From: a virus
Length of the DNA: 40,223 bases
Virus record (IMG/VR): IMGVR_UViG_3300034521_000390
Coordinates: 1-40,223 of that record
Strand: one strand, 5' to 3'
Shown here: in pieces, positions 13,617 to 21,368 of the stretch
How positions within the stretch are numbered: position 1 is the first letter of the stretch
How the letters are laid out: each line of letters starts with the position of its first letter
The notes under the pieces: generated by a model
Seen by the model: only the letters and a program-made list of their open reading frames with translations
What the model was told of the DNA's origin: nothing
The model's database searches: none
Program-made: the position numbers and the translations under genes

Positions 13617-14210
13617 ATGCCCGCAGAACCAAAAGCACCAAAACGCAAATCAACGCAATATAAGCCACTTACAGCGATGCAGGAGGCTTACGCGCAGGAA
13701 TATACCAAATGCCCTGAGAATCAGACTCAGGCAGCGATTAACGCAGGATTCTCACCTAATACGGCGGCAGTCAAAGCCAGCGTCATGATGCGTGATGAGC
13801 GTATCCAGAAACGGATCGCTGAACTGATGGAAGAGCGTAACAAGCGTTTGCGCGTCAGTGCTGATTACGTGCTGCTGCGCCTGGTGGAAATCGACCAGAT
13901 GGATGTGATCGATATCCTGAACGATGACGGTACGCTGAAGCCGATCCGCGAGTGGCCAAAGATATGGCGTACTACACTGAGCGGTTTCGACCTGTCGTCG
14001 ACCATTATGAACATGAACGAGGATTCGATAGAGACAATCCTCAAAAAAATAAAATGGCCTGACAAGGTGAAGAACCTCGAGTTAATCGGTAAGCACGTCG
14101 ACGTCAACGCGTTCAAAGAGCGCCTTGAGGTATCAGGCACCGTCACCATTGCCGACCGCATGGCGAAGGCTCGCCGTCGCGTGAAAGAGCTGGATGGTGG
14201 TGAAGAATGA
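13617..14210 (+). CDS. terS: Terminase small subunit
   Basis: A 197-aa protein with the Terminase_2 pattern: LTAMQEAYAQEYTKCPENQTQAAINAGFSPNTAAVKASVMMRDERIQKRIAELMEER at residues 18-75 is the N-terminal DNA-recognition helix-turn-helix, followed by a helical oligomerisation region. It binds the packaging site and regulates the large subunit. I choose the ATG at 13617 because the upstream codons of this frame run through the two operators. The stop overlaps terL (ATGA). Confidence 0.88.
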   Translation: MPAEPKAPKRKSTQYKPLTAMQEAYAQEYTKCPENQTQAAINAGFSPNTAAVKASVMMRDERIQKRIAELMEERNKRLRVSADYVLLRLVEIDQMDVIDILNDDGTLKPIREWPKIWRTTLSGFDLSSTIMNMNEDSIETILKKIKWPDKVKNLELIGKHVDVNAFKERLEVSGTVTIADRMAKARRRVKELDGGEE

Positions 14211-15682
14211 CAGCCGCAGTAATGTCGCCGGAAGAGCAGCTCGTCGAGGATATCGCCTCGTTCACGTATGACCCGCTGGGCTATTCGCTTTATGCGTTCC
14301 CGTGGGGTGAGGATGGCACAGAACTGGCGCATGCCACCGGCCCCCGCAAATGGCAGGCCGACGCATTTCGCGAGATACGTGACCACCTTCAGAACCCCGC
14401 AACACGTCACCAGCCGCTGATGCTGGCCCGCGCATCCGGCCACGGTATCGGTAAATCTGCGTTCATTTCTATGCTGATTAACTGGGGCATGTCTACCTGT
14501 GAAGACTGCAAGGTAGTGGTGACCGCCAATACCGACAACCAGTTGCGCACCAAGACCTGGCCTGAAATCATCAAATGGTCCAACCTGGCTATCACTAAAG
14601 AGTGGTTCACCTGCACCGCCACGGCGATGTACAGCAACGATCCCGGTCACGACAAACGCTGGCGCGCTGATGCTATTCCATGGTCTGAACACAACACCGA
14701 GGCATTCGCAGGGCTGCACAACGAGCGTAAGCGCATCATTGTGGTATTCGATGAAGCCTCCAACATTGCCGATCTGGTGTGGGAAGTTGCCGAGGGTGCG
14801 CTGACGGACGAAGACACCGAAATCATCTGGGTGGCGTTCGGGAACCCGACACGTAACACTGGACGTTTCCGCGAATGCTTCCGCAAATACAAGCACCGCT
14901 GGAAGTGCGCGCAGATTGATTCCCGCACAGTTGAAGGCACAAACAAGCAACAGTTGCAGAAATGGGTTGATGACTACGGCGAGGACAGCGACTTTGTGAA
15001 GGTCCGTGTGCGTGGGATATTTCCTGATGCTTCTGAGTTGCAGTTTATCCCGACCGGCCTGACTGATGCCGCAATGAAGCGCGTGGTGACAGCCGGGCAG
15101 GTGGCGCACGCTCCGGTGATTATCGGCGTCGACCCAGCTTATTCCGGTGTGGATGATGCGGTGATATACCTGCGCCAGGGGCTGCACAGCAAAGTGCTCT
15201 GGACAGGAAATAAGACCACTGACGATCTGATAATGGCGAAGCGCATCGCTGACTTTGAGGATCAGTACCAGGCTGACGCGGTGTTCATCGACTTTGGCTA
15301 CGGTACCGGGCTGAAGTCCATCGGTGACGGCTGGGGCCGTTCCTGGCAACTGATACCTTTCGGTGGCGGCTCCACCGATCCCCAGATGCTCAACAAGCGC
15401 GGCGAAATGTTCAACAGCGCCAAGACGTGGCTGAAGCTGGGCGGCGCGCTGGATGACCAGGAAACGGCTGACGACCTGTCAGCTGCAGAGTACAAAGTCA
15501 GGGTGGATGGCAAGATAGTTATTGAACCGAAGGAAGACATCAAAGAACGGTTAGGCCGATCGCCTGGCAAGGGTGATGCGCTGCTGCTGACGTTTGCTTT
15601 CCCGGTGTCGAAACGCATAAATATACCAGGGCAGCAGAGCCAGCAGGGCAAGGCTCTCACAGAGTACGATCCCTATGCATAA
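14207..15682 (+). CDS. terL: Terminase large subunit
   Basis: A 491-aa packaging motor. Walker A is ASGHGIGKS (about 76-84), Walker B IVVFDEAS (about 178-185), and the C-terminal nuclease begins at VIIGVDPAYSG (about 303-313) with a second acidic site at VFIDFGYGTG (about 362) . It hydrolyses ATP to push DNA into the prohead through the portal and cuts the concatemer. It is coupled to terS. A long open frame on the opposite strand (13865-15349) is a shadow. Confidence 0.93.
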   Translation: MTAAVMSPEEQLVEDIASFTYDPLGYSLYAFPWGEDGTELAHATGPRKWQADAFREIRDHLQNPATRHQPLMLARASGHGIGKSAFISMLINWGMSTCEDCKVVVTANTDNQLRTKTWPEIIKWSNLAITKEWFTCTATAMYSNDPGHDKRWRADAIPWSEHNTEAFAGLHNERKRIIVVFDEASNIADLVWEVAEGALTDEDTEIIWVAFGNPTRNTGRFRECFRKYKHRWKCAQIDSRTVEGTNKQQLQKWVDDYGEDSDFVKVRVRGIFPDASELQFIPTGLTDAAMKRVVTAGQVAHAPVIIGVDPAYSGVDDAVIYLRQGLHSKVLWTGNKTTDDLIMAKRIADFEDQYQADAVFIDFGYGTGLKSIGDGWGRSWQLIPFGGGSTDPQMLNKRGEMFNSAKTWLKLGGALDDQETADDLSAAEYKVRVDGKIVIEPKEDIKERLGRSPGKGDALLLTFAFPVSKRINIPGQQSQQGKALTEYDPYA

Positions 15683-15683
15683 A

Positions 15684-15706
15684 AAAGCCCGCGCATCGGC
15701 GGGCTG
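15684..15706 (-). terminator. Terminator of the leftward 142-aa gene
   Basis: Stem AGCCCGC / GCGGGCT (15686-15692 with 15699-15705) followed, on the minus strand, by six T. It ends transcription of the 15726-16154 gene before it runs into terL. Confidence 0.75.
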
Positions 15707-15709
15707 AAT

Positions 15710-15721
15710 GTGACATGTCAC
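15710..15721. repeat. GTGACATGTCAC palindrome, copy 2
   Basis: Second perfect copy of the 12-bp palindrome, between the terminator and the stop codon of the 142-aa gene. Confidence 0.85.
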
Positions 15722-15725
15722 TGCG

Positions 15726-16154
15726 TTACTTAATGGCATCAAATCCAGCGTTGATGGCTTCCGCAATATTGGTGGCATTGGTTTTATCGAATTGCCCATT
15801 CTGAATAAGCGCCGCATGCAGACATTCTAACTTCATGTTGTATAAGTGTTCGCGCATGTAATCATCATCACTTTTTTCTTTATTGACGTAGGAGCGAGAA
15901 ATATCAGGAACATCACCCTTTTCCATTGCTGACATACGTGCAGCAACCCACTCCTGACAGGTGATGCACGTTCCAGCATCTTCACTCAGCATTAACCCTG
16001 CCAGTTGCTCACCGGGTATTGCCTTAGTTATTACAAAATCACTTTCTCCGATAGATTCTTCACCATAAAAAATTGAGTCACTACCCTGAAAGATTCTGAT
16101 GTATTTGCTTGGCCATGCGTCTAAATACGTAGCCAACATATCAACTGTTTTCAT
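15726..16154 (-). CDS. Leftward hypothetical protein in the terminase-portal gap (142 aa)
   Basis: A 142-aa acidic protein starting MKTVDMLATYLDAWPSKYIR, transcribed against the surrounding late genes. No signal peptide or membrane span; the C-terminal half is helical (HLYNMKLECLHAALIQNGQFDKTNATNIAEAINAGFDAIK). AAGGTGAG gives a strong ribosome site for the ATG at 16154. A terminator lies just upstream of the start (16166-16190), so the gene is either read through from the tRNA/ncRNA unit or has a promoter in the short gap. Insertions of lone reversed genes at this place are typical of accessory cargo (morons). I do not recognise the family. Confidence 0.65.
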   Translation of the reverse strand: MKTVDMLATYLDAWPSKYIRIFQGSDSIFYGEESIGESDFVITKAIPGEQLAGLMLSEDAGTCITCQEWVAARMSAMEKGDVPDISRSYVNKEKSDDDYMREHLYNMKLECLHAALIQNGQFDKTNATNIAEAINAGFDAIK

Positions 16155-16165
16155 AATCTCACCTT

Positions 16166-16190
16166 AAAAAAATGCCCACCGAAGTGGGCG
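16166..16190 (-). terminator. Terminator of the leftward tRNA/ncRNA unit
   Basis: On the minus strand CGCCCAC-TTCG-GTGGGC is followed by A and seven T: an ideal intrinsic terminator with a UUCG tetraloop. It closes the transcript that carries tRNA-Arg and the structured region. Confidence 0.8.
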
Positions 16191-16363
16191 AACTGGAAGC
16201 AAGTGTGCCTTCCATGGCTTTACGGGTTTACAGCGCAACGTCATCGCAATGGCGTTCTGCTGTAAAAGTGACGGTGGTCAGCATCAAGGGAAACTGCCAC
16301 CGCCAAAGGTACACACAGCTATCGTTATCACTGGTACTGCATCACGGTCCTAAGGCGTGATTC

Positions 16364-16440
16364 TGGTGCGGCATGCAGGATTCGAACCTGCGGCCAACCG
16401 CTTAGAAGGCGGTTGCTCTGTCCAACTGAGCTAATGCCAC
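16364..16440 (-). tRNA. tRNA-Arg (anticodon UCU)
   Basis: A complete 77-nt cloverleaf on the minus strand. Acceptor GTGGCAT pairs with ATGCCGC (one G-U), D arm GCTC/GAGC, anticodon stem ACCGC/GCGGT with loop CTTCTAA (anticodon at 16404-16406 of the plus strand), T arm GCAGG-TTCGAAT-CCTGC, discriminator A and an encoded CCA. It reads the rare Arg codons AGA (and AGG). Carried by the prophage, probably to help translate AT-rich late or accessory genes, or to replace cleaved host tRNA. Confidence 0.95.
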
Positions 16441-16565
16441 AACGCTGAGAGCACTACCGGTGTCCGAATTGAACGGACCTTTTCCCTGCCCAACCCTCCC
16501 AACTGAATGGGACTGTCTGGAATTGAACCAGCACTTACGCCTTGCTCGTCAATGCTCTCATCGTT
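16441..16565 (-). ncRNA. Structured RNA: closed multibranch element with three TTCA-loop hairpins
   Basis: Directly upstream of tRNA-Arg in the same transcript. A 13-bp outer stem with one mismatch (16441-16453 with 16553-16565) closes a domain holding three hairpins: CTGG-TTCAATT-CCAG (16517-16531), TCCCA-TTCAGT-TGGGA (16497-16512) and GTCCG-TTCAATT-CGGAC (16462-16478), written as on the minus strand. All three loops begin TTCA; two look like tRNA T-loops, and the middle one also resembles a D-arm. There is no anticodon arm, so it is not a normal tRNA. It may be degenerate tRNA material or a separate structured RNA. No open frame covers it. Confidence 0.55.
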
Positions 16566-16940
16566 GCATCCTCGTCTCTTTCGAGGTGTCACACCGTATC
16601 GCCACGATGGTGGGTCGTCTGTCCGTGCTTACCTAACACTGGCTTGCACATTCCGGCTACCCGGCTGGGGAAGTAGCATCAAGTGAACCCATCCGGACCG
16701 CTGCGGCACATGTGCCATATGCCGTACTGCTACACATCTGAAAGCGCACTCCACCGTTTGGATTTAACGACCAGGCTCAAAGGTCATTCACTGAAGCGCG
16801 CTTTAAGTTGTGTGCGGAGATGATGCTCCGCTTATCCACCGCCTTTACTTTTAAGCCCAATTTATTGCTGCGGCACTCCGGGCTACTGCACAAGCGGTTA
16901 CATAACCACCTCCGCAATTCATCAATTCAACACGCGAATC
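16566..16940 (-). ncRNA. Non-coding, hairpin-rich upstream part of the tRNA-Arg transcript
   Basis: About 375 bp without a gene. Many short perfect stems: CCTCG/CGAGG (16570-16586), CCAC/GTGG (16602-16613), the 12-bp palindrome GGCACATGTGCC (16705-16716), a long-range 7-bp stem AAAGCGC/GCGCTTT (16741-16747 with 16798-16804) and GCGGAG/CTCCGC (16814-16831). The density of stems and the promoter-terminator pair flanking the region suggest one structured leftward RNA of about 750 nt ending at 16166. I cannot assign a family. Confidence 0.4.
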
Positions 16941-16941
16941 A

Positions 16942-16979
16942 ATTACCCAAAAGGTAATATCTGATGTTGTAAGTGTCAA
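16942..16979 (-). promoter_or_regulatory. Operator overlapping a leftward promoter for the tRNA/ncRNA unit
   Basis: ATTACC-CAAAA-GGTAAT at 16942-16958 is a perfect operator. On the minus strand a perfect TTGACA (16974-16979) lies 17 bp before a weak -10 (TACCTT, inside the operator). Repressor binding would block this promoter, so the RNA unit should be silent in the lysogen. The -35 is convincing, the -10 is not. Confidence 0.5.
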
Positions 16980-16998
16980 TAGCCTACGCTAAATAAAT

Positions 16999-17023
16999 CA
17001 TATGTGGTTAAATTGGTAATAAT
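16999..17023 (+). promoter_or_regulatory. Candidate late promoter, portal unit
   Basis: CATATGTGGTTAAATTGG followed by TAATAAT, 25-49 bp before the gene at 17048. The same arrangement (CATATRTGGTT plus a -10-like element at the same distance) occurs before the tailspike (34808) and the holin (37271). Called a late promoter by recurrence and position only. Confidence 0.5.
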
Positions 17024-17047
17024 TTAATTGCGTACGGAGCTATTGCT

Positions 17048-17254
17048 ATGTGTATCGGCAGCAAGCCATCAGTGCCAGCAGCACCAGAAGTACAGGCCGC
17101 GCCACAGGAGCAGGATGCAGCAGTTGTCAGTTCTCGTGACGATGAAGAGCGCCGCCGCCGTGCAGCAGCTGGCCGCAGTTCCACTCTGCTGACTGGTGCA
17201 CAGGGCGACACCTCAACCGCAAACACCAGCGGTAAAACGCTGCTCGGTCAGTAA
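17048..17254 (+). CDS. Small protein preceding portal (68 aa)
   Basis: A 68-aa protein, MCIGSKPSVPAAPEVQAAP start, Pro/Ala-rich, then a charged stretch (SSRDDEERRRRAAAGRSSTLLTGAQG). Small proteins with this beginning and a R-STLLTG segment precede the portal gene in many podoviruses and T7-like phages, as I remember them. Function unknown; probably a minor head or assembly protein. First gene of the head module after the candidate late promoter. Confidence 0.75.
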   Translation: MCIGSKPSVPAAPEVQAAPQEQDAAVVSSRDDEERRRRAAAGRSSTLLTGAQGDTSTANTSGKTLLGQ

Positions 17255-17268
17255 CGGAGTAGGCAGAG

Positions 17269-18939
17269 ATGGCGGAAACCGAAAAAGAGCGTCTGCTGAA
17301 GCAACTCGCACAGTTGAAGAGTGAGCGCACATCGTTCGAGTCGCACTGGCGTGACCTGAGCGATTTTATCAATCCGCGCGGTTCCCGCTTTCTGACGTCT
17401 GATGTAAACCGTGATGATCGTCGTAATACCAAGATTGTTGATCCTACTGGCTCAATGGCTCAGCGCATTCTGTCCAGCGGCATGATGTCAGGAATCACCA
17501 GTCCTGCCCGTCCATGGTTCAAACTGGCAACGCCAGACCCTGACATGATGGATTACGGCCCGGTTAAGGTGTGGCTTGAAGTCGTGCAGCGCCGTATGAA
17601 CGAAGTGTTCAACAAGTCGAACCTGTATCAGTCATTGCCTGTCATGTACGCCAGCCTGGGTACTTTCGGTACCGCCGCTATGGCTGTGCTCGAAGATGAC
17701 CATGACGTTATTCGCACAATGCCTTTCCCGATTGGCAGCTACTACCTGGCTAACAGCCCGCGCGGCAGCGTCGATACATCCTTCCGCCAGTTCTCCATGA
17801 CCGTGCGCCAACTGGTGCAGGAGTTTGGGCTGGATAATGTCAGCTCATCGGTGCAGGGGATGTGGCAAAACGGCACGAATGAAACGTGGATTGAGGTTAA
17901 CCACTGCATTACGCCAAATGTTAACCGCGACACCGGGAAGATGGACAGCAAGAACAAGCCGTTCCGCTCCGTGTACTTCGAGACTGGCGGAGACTCCGAC
18001 AAGCTACTGCGTGAATCCGGCTTCGATGAATTCCCGATCCTGGCTCCGCGCTGGGAAGTTAACGGCGAAGACGTTTATGCGTCCTCCTGCCCTGGCATGC
18101 TGGCGCTGGGCCAGGTTAAAGCGCTTCAGGTTGAGCAGAAACGTAAAGCTCAGCTGATCGACAAAGCCACTAACCCGCCGATGGTTGCGCCGACTTCGCT
18201 GAAGAATCAGCGCGTCTCCCTGCTGCCTGGCGATGTGACCTATCTCGACGTGTTGAGCAGCCAGGACGGTTTCAAACCTGCATACCTTGTAAACCCGAAT
18301 ACTGCAGATCTGCTCGCTGACATTCAGGATACCCGCCAGACCATCAACAGCGCCTACTTCGTCGACCTCTTCATGATGCTGCAAAACATCAACACCCGAT
18401 CTATGCCGGTGGAAGCGGTGATCGAAATGAAGGAAGAGAAACTGCTGATGCTTGGCCCGGTGCTGGAACGCCTGAACGACGAAGCACTTAACCCGCTTAT
18501 TGACCGCGTTTTCTCCATTATGGCGCGCAAAAACATGCTGCCAGAACCGCCTGACGTTATGCAGGGTATGCCGCTGCGTATCGAATACATCTCCGTGATG
18601 GCACAGGCGCAGAAATCTATCGGCCTTACCAGTCTGTCGCAGACTGTTGGTTTCATCGGTCAGCTCGCACAGTTCAAACCTGAAGCACTCGACAAGCTCG
18701 ATGTGGATGAGGCTATCGACGCGTTCTCCGAAATGTCAGGCGTATCGCCAACTGTCATCGTTCCGCAGGAGCAGGTGCAGGGTATTCGTGAAGAACGCGC
18801 CAAACAGGCACAAGCCGCACAGGCAATGGCAATGGGGCAGGCCGCAGCGCAGGGAGCCAAGACTCTCAGCGAAACGCAGACCACTGAGCCTAGCGCATTA
18901 ACCGCCATCGCTAATGCGGCAGGAGCACCGCAGCAATGA
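17269..18939 (+). CDS. Portal protein (head-to-tail connector)
   Basis: A 556-aa portal protein of the podoviral head-tail connector family: KERLLKQLAQLKSERTSFESHWRDLSDFINPRGSRFL at the N-terminus, then GSMAQRILSSGMMSGITSPARPWFKL, and the C-terminal half with NINTRSMPVEAVIEMKEEKLLMLGPVLERLNDEALNPLIDRVFSIM. Twelve copies form the channel at the capsid vertex through which DNA passes. Length equals epsilon15 gp4 as I remember it. The ATG follows a GGAGTAGGCAGAG ribosome site. The C-terminus ends in an Ala/Gln-rich tail and the stop overlaps the next gene (ATGA). Confidence 0.92.
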   Translation: MAETEKERLLKQLAQLKSERTSFESHWRDLSDFINPRGSRFLTSDVNRDDRRNTKIVDPTGSMAQRILSSGMMSGITSPARPWFKLATPDPDMMDYGPVKVWLEVVQRRMNEVFNKSNLYQSLPVMYASLGTFGTAAMAVLEDDHDVIRTMPFPIGSYYLANSPRGSVDTSFRQFSMTVRQLVQEFGLDNVSSSVQGMWQNGTNETWIEVNHCITPNVNRDTGKMDSKNKPFRSVYFETGGDSDKLLRESGFDEFPILAPRWEVNGEDVYASSCPGMLALGQVKALQVEQKRKAQLIDKATNPPMVAPTSLKNQRVSLLPGDVTYLDVLSSQDGFKPAYLVNPNTADLLADIQDTRQTINSAYFVDLFMMLQNINTRSMPVEAVIEMKEEKLLMLGPVLERLNDEALNPLIDRVFSIMARKNMLPEPPDVMQGMPLRIEYISVMAQAQKSIGLTSLSQTVGFIGQLAQFKPEALDKLDVDEAIDAFSEMSGVSPTVIVPQEQVQGIREERAKQAQAAQAMAMGQAAAQGAKTLSETQTTEPSALTAIANAAGAPQQ

Positions 18940-19232
18940 ATGATTTCGACGACGAAGGCCGCAAAGCTGAGCTTGATGCCAAACAGAAATTTATGGCGCA
19001 GCGCGACATTGACGACATCCAGTTCGTTATGGGCAGTGAGCAGGGGCGCCGCGTGATCTGGTCACTTCTTGAGAAAGGTCAGGTGTTCGGAGCTTGCTTC
19101 AACGTAGATCCGCACATCACAGCATTCAACGAAGGGCAGCGCAACCTGGCTCTGGTTCTGTTTCAGCGCGTCATGACGCACTGCCCCGATCAGTATCTGA
19201 AGATGGCCGCAGAGGCCAGTGAACAGGAGTAA
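18936..19232 (+). CDS. Hypothetical head-module protein (98 aa)
   Basis: A 98-aa acidic protein (MNDFDDEGRKAELDAKQKFMAQRDIDDIQFVMGSEQGRRVIW), coupled to portal by ATGA. This small family (Bbp19-like by pattern) stands between portal and scaffold in epsilon15-like phages. Function unknown to me. It is well conserved in place, which argues for an assembly role. Confidence 0.75.
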   Translation: MNDFDDEGRKAELDAKQKFMAQRDIDDIQFVMGSEQGRRVIWSLLEKGQVFGACFNVDPHITAFNEGQRNLALVLFQRVMTHCPDQYLKMAAEASEQE

Positions 19233-19234
19233 CC

Positions 19235-19945
19235 ATGAATTTATTTGAACGTTTGCTGCATCGCCGTCTTTGCAATGAGCAACCTGCTGATGGTGGCGCT
19301 GCACCGGCACCGTCTGAGCCAGCCGCACCTGCTGCCGATGCTCCTGCACCTGCTGCTGACCCGGCTAAACCAGAAGGCGATAAGCCACAGCCTGGCGCTG
19401 AAGGCGACAAGCCTCAGGACGGCAAGCCCGCCGATGGTGATAAGCCAGCAGACAAGTCTGATGACAAAGAGCAGAAGCCAGAAGGCGCGCCGGAAAAATA
19501 CGAGTTCAAACCTGCTGAAGGGCAGGAGCTTGATACCTCAGCTCTGGAGCAGTTCGAGCCTATCGCCCGTGAAATGAACCTGACCAATGAGCAGGCGCAG
19601 AAGATGGTTGACCTGTACGGCACCAAGATCATGCCAATGGTCCAGCAGCAGCAGGTTGAAGCCTGGCAGAAAACCACCGAGCAGTGGGCTGCTGATGTTA
19701 AAGCAGACAAGGAGATCGGTGGCGACAAGCTGACCGCAAACCTCAGCGCTGCGCAGCGTGCACTGGAACAATTTGGTGATCCAGAACTGAAAGAATACCT
19801 GGATTCAACCGGTCTGGGTAATCACCCGGCACTTGTTAAAGCGTTTATCAAAGTCGGCAAGGCAATGTCAGAAGACAAGGTTGTCACCGGCGGTCATGAA
19901 AGCGGCGGCAGTGACCTTATCTCCGCCTTCTATCCCAAAAAGTGA
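19235..19945 (+). CDS. Scaffolding protein
   Basis: A 236-aa acidic protein. Residues 15-85 are low-complexity Pro/Ala/Asp/Lys (APAPAADPAKPEGDKPQPG and DKPADGDKPADKSDDKEQ); the second half is helical (LEQFEPIAREMNLTNEQAQKMVDLYGTKIMPMVQQQQVEAWQKTTEQW, then FGDPELKEYLDSTGLGNHP). This architecture and its place just before the major capsid gene identify the prohead scaffold, comparable to T7 gp9. It would be removed before DNA packaging. The start ATG follows GGAG. Confidence 0.85.
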   Translation: MNLFERLLHRRLCNEQPADGGAAPAPSEPAAPAADAPAPAADPAKPEGDKPQPGAEGDKPQDGKPADGDKPADKSDDKEQKPEGAPEKYEFKPAEGQELDTSALEQFEPIAREMNLTNEQAQKMVDLYGTKIMPMVQQQQVEAWQKTTEQWAADVKADKEIGGDKLTANLSAAQRALEQFGDPELKEYLDSTGLGNHPALVKAFIKVGKAMSEDKVVTGGHESGGSDLISAFYPKK

Positions 19946-19955
19946 GGTATGAAAA

Positions 19956-20963
19956 ATGGCTTTAATCGGTCAAACTCTGCCATCGTTGCTTGACATCTAC
20001 AATCGTACTGACAAGAACGGGCGAATCGCGCGCATCGTGGAGCAGTTGGCGAAAACCAACGACATCCTGACCGATGCGATCTATGTGCCGTGTAACGACG
20101 GCTCAAAGCACAAAACCACCATCCGCGCAGGTATTCCTGAACCGGTATGGCGCCGCTATAACCAGGGCGTTCAGCCAACCAAAACCCAGACCGTACCAGT
20201 GACCGATACAACCGGTATGTTGTACGACCTGGGCTTCGTTGATAAGGCTCTGGCGGACCGTTCCAACAACGCCGCCGCGTTCCGTGTTTCCGAAAACATG
20301 GGAAAGCTGCAGGGCTTCAACAACAAAGTCTCCCGCTACGCTATTTACGGCAACACCGATGCTGAGCCTGAGGCTTTCATGGGTCTGGCGCCGCGCTTCA
20401 ACACGCTGAGCACCAGCAAAGCGGCAAGCGCAGAGAACGTATTCAGCTCCGGTGGTAGCGGCTCTACCAACACCTCCATCTGGTTTATGTCATGGGGTGA
20501 GAACACTGCTCACATGATCTATCCGGAAGGCATGGTTGCAGGCTTCCAGCATGAAGACCTTGGTGACGACCTGGTAAGTGACGGTAACGGCGGCCAGTTC
20601 CGTGCGTATCGTGACGAATTCAAGTGGGACCTTGGTCTGAGCGTGCGTGACTGGCGTTCAATTTCCCGCATCTGCAACATCGATGTGACCACGCTGACCA
20701 AAGACGCATCAACTGGTGCTGACCTGATCAGCATGATGGTGGATGCATATTATGCCCGCGACGTGGCAATGCTTGGTGATGGCAAAGAGGTTATCTATGC
20801 CAACAAAACCATCCACGCATGGCTGCACAAACAGGCTATGAATGCCAAAAACGTAAACCTTACCATCGAAGAGTACGGCGGTAAGAAGATCGTTTCCTTC
20901 CTGGGCATTCCTATCCGTCGCGTGGATGCAATCCTCAACACTGAATCTGCCGTAACGGCGTAA
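19956..20963 (+). CDS. Major capsid protein
   Basis: A 335-aa protein whose length equals epsilon15 gp7. MALIGQTLPSLLDIYNRTD begins the N-arm; the body has GIPEPVWRRYNQGVQPTK, TGMLYDLGFVDKALAD, and the C-terminal YGGKKIVSFLGIPIRRVDAI, the pattern of epsilon15-type HK97-fold capsid proteins. It assembles the T=7 shell around the scaffold. I choose the ATG at 19956 over an ATG at 19949, which is in another frame. Ribosome site AGTGAGG. Confidence 0.9.
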   Translation: MALIGQTLPSLLDIYNRTDKNGRIARIVEQLAKTNDILTDAIYVPCNDGSKHKTTIRAGIPEPVWRRYNQGVQPTKTQTVPVTDTTGMLYDLGFVDKALADRSNNAAAFRVSENMGKLQGFNNKVSRYAIYGNTDAEPEAFMGLAPRFNTLSTSKAASAENVFSSGGSGSTNTSIWFMSWGENTAHMIYPEGMVAGFQHEDLGDDLVSDGNGGQFRAYRDEFKWDLGLSVRDWRSISRICNIDVTTLTKDASTGADLISMMVDAYYARDVAMLGDGKEVIYANKTIHAWLHKQAMNAKNVNLTIEEYGGKKIVSFLGIPIRRVDAILNTESAVTA

Positions 20964-20975
20964 GGAGAGAGAATC

Positions 20976-21368
20976 ATGTTGCTTGATCAACAGGCTTTGT
21001 TCTCCGCGGCTCAGGCCATTACGGCCACCGCGGCATCAACCAACGTCATTGACACCGGCTCCAGTAAGGATGTCGGTAAAAATGGCGATATCCCGCTGCT
21101 GATTCAGGTTGTTGAGGCATTTAATACCCTGACCAGCCTGACCGTAACGGTGCAGACTGATGACAACTCGTCTTTCAGCTCTGCAACAGATGTGATCTCC
21201 ATGGTCATTCCTCTGGCATCCCTGACCGTTGGTTACAAAACGCCGGTCATCACGCTGCCGATGAAGCTGGAGCGCTACATCCGACTTAACTACACCGTCA
21301 CCGGTACCGCGCCGACCACTGGCAAAGTAACCGCTGGCATTGTTGGCGGGGTGCAGACCAATGTCTAA
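20976..21368 (+). CDS. Capsid-associated virion protein, Bbp16-like (130 aa)
   Basis: A 130-aa protein (MLLDQQALFSAAQAITATAASTNVIDTGSSKDVG) with a beta-sandwich look: many Val/Thr strands, SLTVTVQTDDNSSFSSATDV, and GVQTNV at the end. Proteins with this beginning and the D-G-x-x-KD-GKNGD segment follow the capsid gene in many podoviruses and are usually called Bbp16 or virion proteins. Strong AAGGAGAG ribosome site. Role on the capsid or as a minor structural protein is inferred from position. Confidence 0.75.
   Translation: MLLDQQALFSAAQAITATAASTNVIDTGSSKDVGKNGDIPLLIQVVEAFNTLTSLTVTVQTDDNSSFSSATDVISMVIPLASLTVGYKTPVITLPMKLERYIRLNYTVTGTAPTTGKVTAGIVGGVQTNV

Noticed and set aside
13865-15349. 494-codon open frame on the minus strand opposite terL
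   Set aside because: It lies fully antisense to a clear terminase gene, has no ribosome site or recognisable domain, and has the composition expected from the reverse reading of terL codons.
16456-16533. Second tRNA suggested by T-arm-like and D-arm-like pieces
   Set aside because: There is no anticodon arm and no matching acceptor stem; the pieces fit a different closed structure better, so I list it as structured RNA and not as tRNA.
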